From an uncultured Bacilli bacterium (GTDB lineage Bacteria; Bacillota_I; Bacilli_A; RF39; UBA660): a DNA stretch of 9,399 nt. The position numbers and the translations under genes are program-made. A model generated the notes under the pieces. The model was not told where the DNA came from and did no database searches. It was given only the letters and a program-made list of their open reading frames with translations. Positions 1 to 6,449 of this stretch are shown here, in pieces. The stretch covers positions 1 to 9,399 of the forward strand of contig CAJUIY010000056.1 of assembly GCA_910586865.1 (NCBI GenBank). Direction: 5' to 3'. Position 1 is the stretch's first letter. Each line of letters begins with the position of its first letter.

Positions 1-59
1 TCAATTATATAATTATTATATATCAATCAGGTGCACTGTGCAAATAATGATTTTAATAT

Positions 60-99
60 AAAAATAAGAATCTATGAATTTCTCAAAATAGATTCTTAT
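60..99 (-). terminator. Intrinsic terminator after gyrA
   Basis: A perfect 12-bp inverted repeat pairs 64-75 with 88-99 around a 12-nt loop. On the minus strand it is followed by a short T run (TTTT then TATATT). It begins about 12 nt after the gyrA stop codon, so it most likely ends the recF-gyrB-gyrA transcript. The stem is AT-rich and the T run is interrupted, but the arms match perfectly. The hairpin could also act on a transcript arriving from the left. Confidence 0.75.
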
Positions 100-111
100 G
101 TCCTTCTTATA

Positions 112-2670
112 CTAATTTTCTGTATTATTCTGCTCCTCTAATGGTTCATCTGAATCATTATTTTCTATATCCTCTTCTGTAACAATTGCAACAGTAGCGA
201 CGTTTTGATTATCTTTTAAATGAATCAACCTAACTCCCTGTGTTGCTCTTCTTAAAATAGAAATTTGAGATAAAGGCATTTTTATGACAATACCATTATT
301 TGTTATAATCATAACATCATAGTTTCCATCATTTGGAATTCGTTTCAAGGTAACCATCATACCATTTTTATCTGTTGCATTTAGAGCTTTCACTCCTTTA
401 CTTCCTCTATGAGTTAATCGATACTCATCGATAATAGTTTGTTTCCCATATCCTTTTTCTGTAACAATTAGTATATAATCACCAGAATGAATAACATCAG
501 CACCCACTGCATAGCTTCCATCTAATTCAATTCCTTTTACACCAGAACTACTTCTACCCATAATTCTCACTTCAGTTTCTACAAATCGAACCATTCTTCC
601 ATTACTTGCACCAATAATGATTTCATCAGATCCTGTAGTACCTCTAACGCTGATAAGTTCATCATTTTCTTTTAAAATAATAGCAATTTTACCACCTTTA
701 CGGATATTATCAAATTCTGATAAATCTGTCCTTTTTACAAGACCTTGTTTTGTAGCAAACATTAAGTATTTTATTTCCTTATTATTACTATCTAGTTTTA
801 TTATAGAACTAATGTTCTCATCTTTCTCTAATGCTAACAAATTAATTACAGGCAAACCTTTTGATTGTCTACTATACTCAGGAATCTCATATCCTTTCAT
901 TCTATATACTCTTCCTCTATTAGAGAAAAATAAGATATAATCATGAGTCTTCATTGATATTAAATGTTCCACAAAGTCTTCTTCATTTGTTGTCATTCCT
1001 TTAATACCAACACCTCCCCTATTTTGTGTCTTATAGGTATCCGTCTTTATTCTCTTTATATAACCTTTATTAGTAAGAGTAATGATAATATCTTCTACTG
1101 GAATTAAGGATTCGTCCTCTATATAATCAATGGCAGTCATATCGATAGAAGTTCTTCTTTCATCCCCATATTTATGTTTTATTTCTTCTAACTCCTTTTT
1201 AATAATATCTAAAACCATTTGCTCTGATGCTAATATCTTCTTATATAAATCAATTTTTTCTAATAAATCTTTTAATTCATCTTCAATTTTTGTTCTTTCT
1301 AATCCTGTTAATCTTCTTAATTTTAATTCTAATATACTATCTGTTTGAATTTTTGATAGTTTAAATCTACTAATTAAAGACTCTCTAGCAATTTGATCTG
1401 TTTCTGATTCTTTTATAATCTTTATGACTTCATCAATATTATCTAATGCTATTTTATAACCTTCTAAGATATGAACTCTGTTTTCCGATTTCTTTAAATC
1501 AAATCTTGTTCTTCTAATAATTACTTCTTTTTGATGATCAATATATTTTGAAATAATATCTTTTAATCCTAAGGTTTTAGGAGTAAGACCATCTAACATC
1601 AAAAAGATGATACCATAATTGGTTTGAAAGGCAGTATGTTTGTATAAGTTATTCAAAATAACTTGTGGATTCGCATCTTTCTTTAGAGTAATTGTTATCT
1701 TTACTCCATCTTTCAAGTCTGTATGATAATCTGTAATACCTTCAATAATTTTATTATGAACTAACTCTGCTACCTTATTTTTTAATTCCATGGTATTCAC
1801 ACCATATGGAACTTCCGTTATAACAATAGTAGGATGTCCATGATTTTCTTCAATAGTGGCTCTACTTCGAATTGTAATAGACCCCCTGCCAGTCTCATAG
1901 GCTTGTTTAATACCAGAATTTCCTAAAATAATACCTCCAGTTGGGAAATCAGGGCCTTTAATAAAATTCATAAGCCCTAATGTATCAATATCAGGATTAT
2001 CGATATATGCAATACATCCATCAATGACCTCTCCTAAATTATGTGGAGGAATATTAGTAGCCATACCAACAGCAATTCCCATCGTACCATTAACTAAAAT
2101 ATTTGGATATTTAGAAGGCAATACCTTTGGTTCCTTTAATGTTTCATCAAAGTTCAAATCAAAGTCGACGGTATCCTTATTAATATCTCTAAGTAATTCC
2201 AAAGATATTTTAGAAAGTCTAGATTCTGTATAACGCATTGCTGCTGCTCCATCACCTTCGATATTACCAAAGTTTCCATGACCATCTACTAGTAAATATC
2301 TTTGATTAAAATCTTGAGCCATCCGAACCATTGCCTCATAGATAGAAGAATCACCATGTGGATGATAGTGTCCCATTACATATCCAACTGTTGTTGCAGA
2401 TTTCCTATGTGGTTTATCTGGAGTATATCCTGATTCATACATTGACCATAGTATTCTTCTGTGTACTGGTTTTAGTCCATCTCTTAAATCTGGTAATGCT
2501 CGGGAAGCAATAACACTCATGGAATACTCTAAAAATGATGTTTCAACCTCTTTTACAATATTATTTTCTGCCAAGCGATCCCTTTCATGGAAATAACCAT
2601 TAAATTGTTTATTATCAGCCATTGGCACTATTTCATTCTCTTCCTTTTTTTCTTTGTTTTCCTCTTCCAT
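112..2670 (-). CDS. gyrA: DNA gyrase subunit A
   Basis: The product is the 852-aa DNA-breaking and rejoining subunit of gyrase, which with GyrB introduces negative supercoils using ATP. The catalytic tyrosine is Tyr147 in the AAMRYTE motif. The quinolone-determining region reads HPHGDSSIYE (103-112), with Ser108 and Glu112 at the positions equivalent to E. coli Ser83 and Asp87, a susceptible-type pattern. A coiled-coil-like segment spans about 455-500. The C-terminal DNA-wrapping beta-pinwheel runs from about 523 to 830 and begins with a GyrA-box, QNRGGVG (549-555), which separates it from ParC; it differs from the usual QRRGGKG at two positions. An acidic tail ends the protein (832-852). The start is well supported: TAGGAGGG overlaps the gyrB stop 5-6 nt before the ATG. 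This start gives an N-terminal extension of about 25 charged residues relative to E. coli GyrA. It is the last gene of the recF-gyrB-gyrA operon. Confidence 0.98.
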   Translation of the reverse strand: MEEENKEKKEENEIVPMADNKQFNGYFHERDRLAENNIVKEVETSFLEYSMSVIASRALPDLRDGLKPVHRRILWSMYESGYTPDKPHRKSATTVGYVMGHYHPHGDSSIYEAMVRMAQDFNQRYLLVDGHGNFGNIEGDGAAAMRYTESRLSKISLELLRDINKDTVDFDLNFDETLKEPKVLPSKYPNILVNGTMGIAVGMATNIPPHNLGEVIDGCIAYIDNPDIDTLGLMNFIKGPDFPTGGIILGNSGIKQAYETGRGSITIRSRATIEENHGHPTIVITEVPYGVNTMELKNKVAELVHNKIIEGITDYHTDLKDGVKITITLKKDANPQVILNNLYKHTAFQTNYGIIFLMLDGLTPKTLGLKDIISKYIDHQKEVIIRRTRFDLKKSENRVHILEGYKIALDNIDEVIKIIKESETDQIARESLISRFKLSKIQTDSILELKLRRLTGLERTKIEDELKDLLEKIDLYKKILASEQMVLDIIKKELEEIKHKYGDERRTSIDMTAIDYIEDESLIPVEDIIITLTNKGYIKRIKTDTYKTQNRGGVGIKGMTTNEEDFVEHLISMKTHDYILFFSNRGRVYRMKGYEIPEYSRQSKGLPVINLLALEKDENISSIIKLDSNNKEIKYLMFATKQGLVKRTDLSEFDNIRKGGKIAIILKENDELISVRGTTGSDEIIIGASNGRMVRFVETEVRIMGRSSSGVKGIELDGSYAVGADVIHSGDYILIVTEKGYGKQTIIDEYRLTHRGSKGVKALNATDKNGMMVTLKRIPNDGNYDVMIITNNGIVIKMPLSQISILRRATQGVRLIHLKDNQNVATVAIVTEEDIENNDSDEPLEEQNNTEN

Positions 2671-2680
2671 TGTAACCCTC

Positions 2681-4612
2681 CTATATATCTAGATTTTGTA
2701 CATAACCAGCATTTTCTTCAATAAATTTTCTTCTTGGTTCTACTTCATCACCCATTAATTTAGTAAATACCGCATCCGCTTCCATACAATCATCCACTGT
2801 AATTTTTCTTAATATTCTTTTTTCAATATCCATAGTTGTCTCATTTAGCTCATCGGCATCCATTTCTCCTAATCCTTTCATACGAGCAATTTCTGCTTTT
2901 TGTCTTACATTTTCAGGTAAAGTCATTAAATATCTTTCTTTTTCTTCTTCGTTTAAGACATATTTTCTAGTCTTACCATGCATAATTCTAAATAATGGGG
3001 GTTGAGCCGCATAGACATGACCGGCTTCTACAATAGGTTTAAAGAAACGATAAAATAAAGTTAATAATAGTACTCTAATATGAGAACCATCAACATCGGC
3101 ATCGGTCATGATGATAATTTTATCATAACGTAACTTTTCAAGATTGAACTCATCCCCTATTCCTGTACCAAAAGCAGTAATAATCGTTCTTATTTCCTCA
3201 TTTCCTAATGCCCTATCCAATCTATTTTTCTCTACATTAAGTATTTTTCCTCTTAGTGGTAAGATTGCTTGAGTCATGGAATCTCTACCCTTTTTTGCAG
3301 AACCTCCTGCCGAATCTCCCTCGACAATAAAGATTTCAGATACTTTCGAATCCTTACTTTTACAATCTGATAATTTTCCAAAAAAATTTGTCATTGTTAA
3401 ATCACTTTTTCTCGTGATTTCACGTGCTTTTTTCGCAGCATTTCTTGCTCGACATGCTAAAATAGACTTTTCTACAATAATTTTTGCTTCATTAGGATTC
3501 TCTAATAAAAACTTCTCAAATCCTTCAGAAAAAACATTATCTGCCAGTTTTCGAACCTCCGAATTACCAAGTCTTCCCTTGGTTTGACCCTCAAACTGTG
3601 GATTTGGATGTTTACAAGAAACAATCATGGTTAACCCTTCTTTTACATCATCCCCAGTTAATGACTCATCTTTCTCCTTTAAAAGCCCAGACTTACGACC
3701 ATAACTATTGATAACTCGTGTTAAAGCTCTTTTTACTCCCTCTTCATGAGTTCCTCCATCATGGGTATTAATATTATTTACAAAAGAATAGATATTGTCA
3801 TTATAGCCAGTATTATATTGCATAGCTACTTCAAATATAACATCATTTTCTTCTCCATCTAAATGAATAATTTTATCATGAATTGGAGTCTTTCCTTGAT
3901 TAATAAATCTTACATATTCCGAAATTCCACCTTCATAAAGGAATGTTTCCCCCGTTGTATCTTCTTCGTCTCTATCATCACGAATCGTAAGTCTTAATCC
4001 TTTATTTAAAAAAGCCAATTCTCGAATACGAATCATTAATGTATTATAATCATAAATATCGGTATCAAAGATATCAGCATCTGGCTTAAACGTAACATAA
4101 GTCCCTGTACGGTTTTCTTCACAAGTACCAATTACTTTTAAAGGTTCAACGGTATGACCACCATTTTCAAAACGGATATAATTTATTTTTCCGTCTTTAA
4201 AAACTTTTACTTCTAACCATTTGGATAGGGCATTTACAACAGAAGCACCAACTCCGTGAAGACCTCCTGATACTTTATATCCTCCGCCTCCAAATTTTCC
4301 TCCAGCATGTAAAACAGTATAAACCGTTTCTACGGTAGAAATACCTGTTTTTGCATGAATTCCTACTGGTATTCCTCTTCCATCATCTTTTACGGTAATC
4401 GAATTATCTTTGTTAATCACTATTTCAATATTATTACAAAAGCCAGCTAATGCTTCGTCAATAGAATTATCAACAATTTCCCAAACAAGATGATGTAATC
4501 CCTTTACATCTGTTGTTCCAATATACATACCTGGTCTTTTTCTAACTGCCTCAAGTCCTTCCAAAACTTGTATTGCAGAGGAATCATATACATTTTCTAC
4601 TTTTTCATCCAT
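2681..4612 (-). CDS. gyrB: DNA gyrase subunit B
   Basis: This is the ATPase subunit of gyrase, 643 aa from the chosen start, the usual size for Gram-positive GyrB. The N-terminal GHKL ATPase domain shows EIVDNSIDEA (catalytic Glu45, Asn49), DDGRGIP (76-82) and the GGLHGVGAS lid region (116-124). The transducer domain carries QTKGRLG (343-349). The TOPRIM domain shows EGDSAGGSAK (431-440), PLRGKILNVEK (452-462) and the metal-binding DADVDG (504-509), and the C terminus contains the GLGEMDADEL block (580-589). An in-frame ATG at 4639 would overlap recF and has no ribosome binding site. The ATG at 4612 has AGAAGG 7 nt upstream and lies 4 nt after the recF stop, so I use it. The downstream gyrA follows after 10 nt, and together they should be translated from one message. 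Confidence 0.97.
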   Translation of the reverse strand: MDEKVENVYDSSAIQVLEGLEAVRKRPGMYIGTTDVKGLHHLVWEIVDNSIDEALAGFCNNIEIVINKDNSITVKDDGRGIPVGIHAKTGISTVETVYTVLHAGGKFGGGGYKVSGGLHGVGASVVNALSKWLEVKVFKDGKINYIRFENGGHTVEPLKVIGTCEENRTGTYVTFKPDADIFDTDIYDYNTLMIRIRELAFLNKGLRLTIRDDRDEEDTTGETFLYEGGISEYVRFINQGKTPIHDKIIHLDGEENDVIFEVAMQYNTGYNDNIYSFVNNINTHDGGTHEEGVKRALTRVINSYGRKSGLLKEKDESLTGDDVKEGLTMIVSCKHPNPQFEGQTKGRLGNSEVRKLADNVFSEGFEKFLLENPNEAKIIVEKSILACRARNAAKKAREITRKSDLTMTNFFGKLSDCKSKDSKVSEIFIVEGDSAGGSAKKGRDSMTQAILPLRGKILNVEKNRLDRALGNEEIRTIITAFGTGIGDEFNLEKLRYDKIIIMTDADVDGSHIRVLLLTLFYRFFKPIVEAGHVYAAQPPLFRIMHGKTRKYVLNEEEKERYLMTLPENVRQKAEIARMKGLGEMDADELNETTMDIEKRILRKITVDDCMEADAVFTKLMGDEVEPRRKFIEENAGYVQNLDI

Positions 4613-4616
4613 TTTT

Positions 4617-5726
4617 TTACCTTCTTTCAATTTCTCCATTTTTTATTTCAAAAATCCAAGCATCTTCTAAGTTTTTCTTTCTAATATTTTTTAAATCGGT
4701 TGTGGTTATGATACTTTGGATGTCTTTACTAATATAATCAAGTAATTTATTTCTCTTTTCAATATCTAACTCACTAAAAATATCATCCAATAATAAGACT
4801 GGATTATAACTACTATAGTCTTGAAATATTTTAATTTCTGATAATTTATATGCAATTACTGCCATTCTTTGTTGCCCCTGAGATCCATAAAACTTTAAAT
4901 CTACCTTATTTAAGGAAAAGAAAAAATTGTCTCTATGTGGCCCATATAGAGTCATTCCATAGTTTAATTCTTTTTTATAATTATTTTTATAGATTTCTTT
5001 TAGTTTTTCTTTTAAACAATCGTATTCAAAAGAAGTAATATTAATATTTGGTTCATATTGGACAAATAAATAATCTAATGATGCAATTTTTTGATAAATA
5101 TTACTAATATTTTGATTAATTAAATTTAAATATTTATCTCTTTCTTGATAGATAATAATAGCCTTTTCAATCAATTGTTCCGTAATGACATCTAAATACT
5201 TTCTATCTGCTATAGAGGAAGTTAATAATAATTTTAAATATTCATTTCTAATCTTTAAAATTTTATTATATTCATTGTATGTATTCAAATATTTCTTAGA
5301 AATTTGACTTAATTCCATATTTAATAAATTTCTTCTGATATGAGGAGATCCCTTTATAATTTCTAAATCATCTGGAGTAAACATAATAATATTTAAATTA
5401 GAAATATAATCACCTATTCTTTTTAATTCTTGATTATTAATTTTCAATTGTTTTTTATTTTGATCAATAACGATTTCTAGCTTATTTATTAGATTGCTTT
5501 TTTTTACCTTCGCTTTTAATATCGCTCTTTGCTTTCCAAAAGTAATGATATTAGGTTCTACTCCATCTTTATAAGTTTTCGTTAGAGCTAAAATACAAAT
5601 ACTCTCTAATATATTAGTCTTTCCTTGGGCATTCTTCCCAATAAAAATATTCATATTTGGTCCCAAACTTAAATTTAATCTAGTATAATTTCTAAAATTG
5701 TTTAGGATAATATTCTTAATAACCAT
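4617..5726 (-). CDS. recF: DNA replication and repair protein RecF
   Basis: RecF is an SMC/ABC-type ATPase that, with RecO and RecR, helps load RecA at single-strand gaps and protects stalled forks. The 369-aa product has the family's usual length. Visible motifs are the N-terminal FRNY strand (11-14), Walker A GKNAQGKT (30-37), the conserved FTPDDLEIIKG (116-126), GPHRDN (262-267), the ABC signature GSQGQQR (281-287) and Walker B LLLDDIFSELD (311-321). The ATG is the only in-frame start because a stop codon lies upstream at 5751-5753, and the N terminus aligns with RecF of Bacillus. The gene heads a tight operon with gyrB (4-nt gap) and gyrA, and has its own candidate extended -10 promoter. 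Its best ribosome binding site is unusually far away (16 nt). Confidence 0.97.
   Translation of the reverse strand: MVIKNIILNNFRNYTRLNLSLGPNMNIFIGKNAQGKTNILESICILALTKTYKDGVEPNIITFGKQRAILKAKVKKSNLINKLEIVIDQNKKQLKINNQELKRIGDYISNLNIIMFTPDDLEIIKGSPHIRRNLLNMELSQISKKYLNTYNEYNKILKIRNEYLKLLLTSSIADRKYLDVITEQLIEKAIIIYQERDKYLNLINQNISNIYQKIASLDYLFVQYEPNINITSFEYDCLKEKLKEIYKNNYKKELNYGMTLYGPHRDNFFFSLNKVDLKFYGSQGQQRMAVIAYKLSEIKIFQDYSSYNPVLLLDDIFSELDIEKRNKLLDYISKDIQSIITTTDLKNIRKKNLEDAWIFEIKNGEIERR
4620..4625 (-). promoter_or_regulatory. gyrB ribosome binding site within the end of recF
   Basis: The minus strand reads AGAAGG, encoding the two last arginines of RecF, then the recF stop TAA, then AAAA and the gyrB ATG at 4612. 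The 7-nt spacing is ideal. No such site precedes the alternative ATG at 4639, so this site decides the gyrB start and suggests translational coupling of gyrB to recF. Confidence 0.75.
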
Positions 5727-5742
5727 TTTTTTATACTTAAAA

Positions 5743-5747
5743 CCTCC
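5743..5747 (-). promoter_or_regulatory. Distant ribosome binding site of recF
   Basis: GGAGG is the only strong Shine-Dalgarno sequence before recF, but 16 nt separate it from the ATG, against a usual 5-9 nt. The gap is A-rich (TTTTAAGTATAAAAAA). No in-frame ATG, GTG or TTG lies closer to it. A 15-codon out-of-frame ORF could start at an ATG at 5747-5749 whose last base is the first G of this GGAGG, but it has no site of its own. The long spacing may reduce RecF translation. Confidence 0.5.
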
Positions 5748-5795
5748 ATATTATCACCTATCCCCTACTCGTGGTATTCCTATACATACACTAAT

Positions 5796-5804
5796 ATTAT
5801 AACA
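5796..5804 (-). promoter_or_regulatory. Extended -10 promoter for recF-gyrB-gyrA
   Basis: The minus strand reads TGTTATAAT, a perfect TGnTATAAT extended -10 element. No good -35 hexamer is present at 16-18 bp, as is common for extended -10 promoters. Transcription would start near 5789, leaving a leader of about 63 nt before recF. This would let recF, gyrB and gyrA be expressed independently of dnaA-dnaN and the ComK-like gene. Confidence 0.6.
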
Positions 5805-5835
5805 TATAAAGGGCTTTTTTGCACTAAAAAAACAG

Positions 5836-6309
5836 TTATAAATAACTATTTCTTTCTAAATTATGAACTTGTTTTCGATTTCTCATAATTAAGTCTAATC
5901 TTGAAGCACGTAGAATTTGATTATCAATAATTCTTCTGGATACTGGAATTTCTATTTCTTCTCCATTTTTAAAGATTATTTTGGATGAATTATAGTCTCT
6001 TTCTACCACGAAATCAACATCCTTTAAAGATATCCAAGAACAATCAGGTGAAGTTGGAGCAGAAGTTGGAAAAAAGATTAAATTTCTAGTATTTTCTATG
6101 ACAATAGGTACTTTATAACTTAAATTTAGTATAGACCTTGCTCCTTCTTTTCTTCCTTCAAAAGAAGAACCAAAATATTTGCAACTATAATCAATCAATT
6201 CAAATGAACTTTTCTCTACTAAATATTCTTTCTTATCCTCCAAAATCTTACATTTACCATTACCAACGGAAATAATGGCCATCGTTCCTTCATTAATTTC
6301 ATAATTCAT
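5836..6309 (-). CDS. ComK-family competence transcription factor
   Basis: I recognise this 157-aa product as a homologue of ComK, the DNA-binding master regulator of competence in Bacillus. The shared blocks, compared from memory with B. subtilis ComK, are: YSCKYFGSSFEGRKEGA (41-57) against SCRFFGSSYAGRKAGT; FFPTSAPTSPDCSWIS (79-94) against LFPTLSSTRPQCGWIS; and FKNGEEIEIPVS, then DNQILRA (113-135), against FSNGKTMELPIS, then ENQVYRTA. B. subtilis ComK is 192 aa. This protein stops around where the MecA-binding FMLYP motif and C-terminal tail would begin, so it probably lacks both. An in-frame ATG exists at 6333, but GGAAGGGGGA lies 6 nt before the ATG at 6309, and that start aligns with the family. 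It sits alone between a terminator and the recF promoter, in the slot B. subtilis uses for yaaA. The family call is strong; whether it activates transformation genes here is inference. Confidence 0.85.
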   Translation of the reverse strand: MNYEINEGTMAIISVGNGKCKILEDKKEYLVEKSSFELIDYSCKYFGSSFEGRKEGARSILNLSYKVPIVIENTRNLIFFPTSAPTSPDCSWISLKDVDFVVERDYNSSKIIFKNGEEIEIPVSRRIIDNQILRASRLDLIMRNRKQVHNLERNSYL

Positions 6310-6315
6310 ATAAAA

Positions 6316-6325
6316 TCCCCCTTCC
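6316..6325 (-). promoter_or_regulatory. Ribosome binding site deciding the ComK-like start
   Basis: The minus strand carries the purine-rich GGAAGGGGGA with 6 nt before the ATG at 6309. This sequence would be coding if translation began at 6333, so it argues for the shorter, 157-aa protein. Confidence 0.7.
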
Positions 6326-6345
6326 GAAAACAATAATTTGTTTTC
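6326..6345. promoter_or_regulatory. Palindromic operator-like site before the ComK-like gene
   Basis: A perfect inverted repeat with 8-bp arms, GAAAACAA and TTGTTTTC, surrounds a 4-bp centre and directly abuts the ribosome binding site. Each strand contains AAAA-N5 followed by a four-base block one mismatch from TTTT. This resembles two overlapping, imperfect K-boxes (AAAA-N5-TTTT), the site bound by B. subtilis ComK. It may be an autoregulatory operator or, as RNA, a weak hairpin masking the ribosome binding site. The sequence symmetry is certain; the function is inference. Confidence 0.45.
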
Positions 6346-6348
6346 AAA

Positions 6349-6376
6349 AAGATACTATATAGATATGAGGTGTCGA
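6349..6376 (-). promoter_or_regulatory. Candidate promoter of the ComK-like gene
   Basis: On the minus strand TCGACA (6371-6376, five of six bases of TTGACA) is followed after 16 bp by TATCTT (6349-6354, four of six of TATAAT). Transcription would start near 6342, inside the palindrome, leaving a leader of about 30 nt. A promoter is expected here because a terminator separates this gene from dnaN, but the hexamers are mediocre. Confidence 0.35.
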
Positions 6377-6402
6377 AAAAAATCGAATTATGTAGAATAC
6401 AT

Positions 6403-6432
6403 AAAAAAAATGTAGAATTTTCTCTACATTTT
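6403..6432 (-). terminator. Intrinsic terminator after dnaN
   Basis: On the minus strand the stem AAAATGTAGA (6423-6432) pairs with TCTACATTTT (6407-6416) across a 6-nt loop, and an uninterrupted T run follows (6403-6410). It starts about 18 nt after the dnaN stop. The stem is AT-rich, but arm pairing and T tract are textbook. It should separate dnaA-dnaN transcription from the ComK-like gene. Confidence 0.8.
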
Positions 6433-6449
6433 CATAAAATCATTTATTT

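Noticed and set aside
32..42. Short palindrome TGCAC-T-GTGCA downstream of gyrA.
   Set aside because: Five-bp arms without extension or a partner element are too weak to assign a role, and the neighbouring gene is outside the window.
617..940. Open frame on the plus strand opposite gyrA.
   Set aside because: It is antisense to a fully conserved gene, shows no ribosome site or family features, and its hydrophobic, Ser/Leu/Phe-rich translation is typical of an AT-rich complement. The same applies to other plus-strand frames opposite gyrB, recF, dnaN and dnaA.
5705..5749. Out-of-frame 15-codon ORF beginning upstream of recF as a leader peptide.
   Set aside because: It has no ribosome site of its own and its start codon overlaps the GGAGG, so it is most simply chance.
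5814..5832. T6-GCACT-A7 pattern just after the ComK-like gene as a terminator.
   Set aside because: The stem would be only A-T pairs and on the minus strand no T tract follows the hairpin, so it does not look like an intrinsic terminator. It is also TTTT-N5-AAAA, the reverse arrangement of a K-box.
6310..6333. Longer start for the ComK-like protein at 6333.
   Set aside because: The extra eight codons overlap the Shine-Dalgarno sequence used by the ATG at 6309, there is no ribosome site upstream of 6333, and the family alignment begins after the later start.
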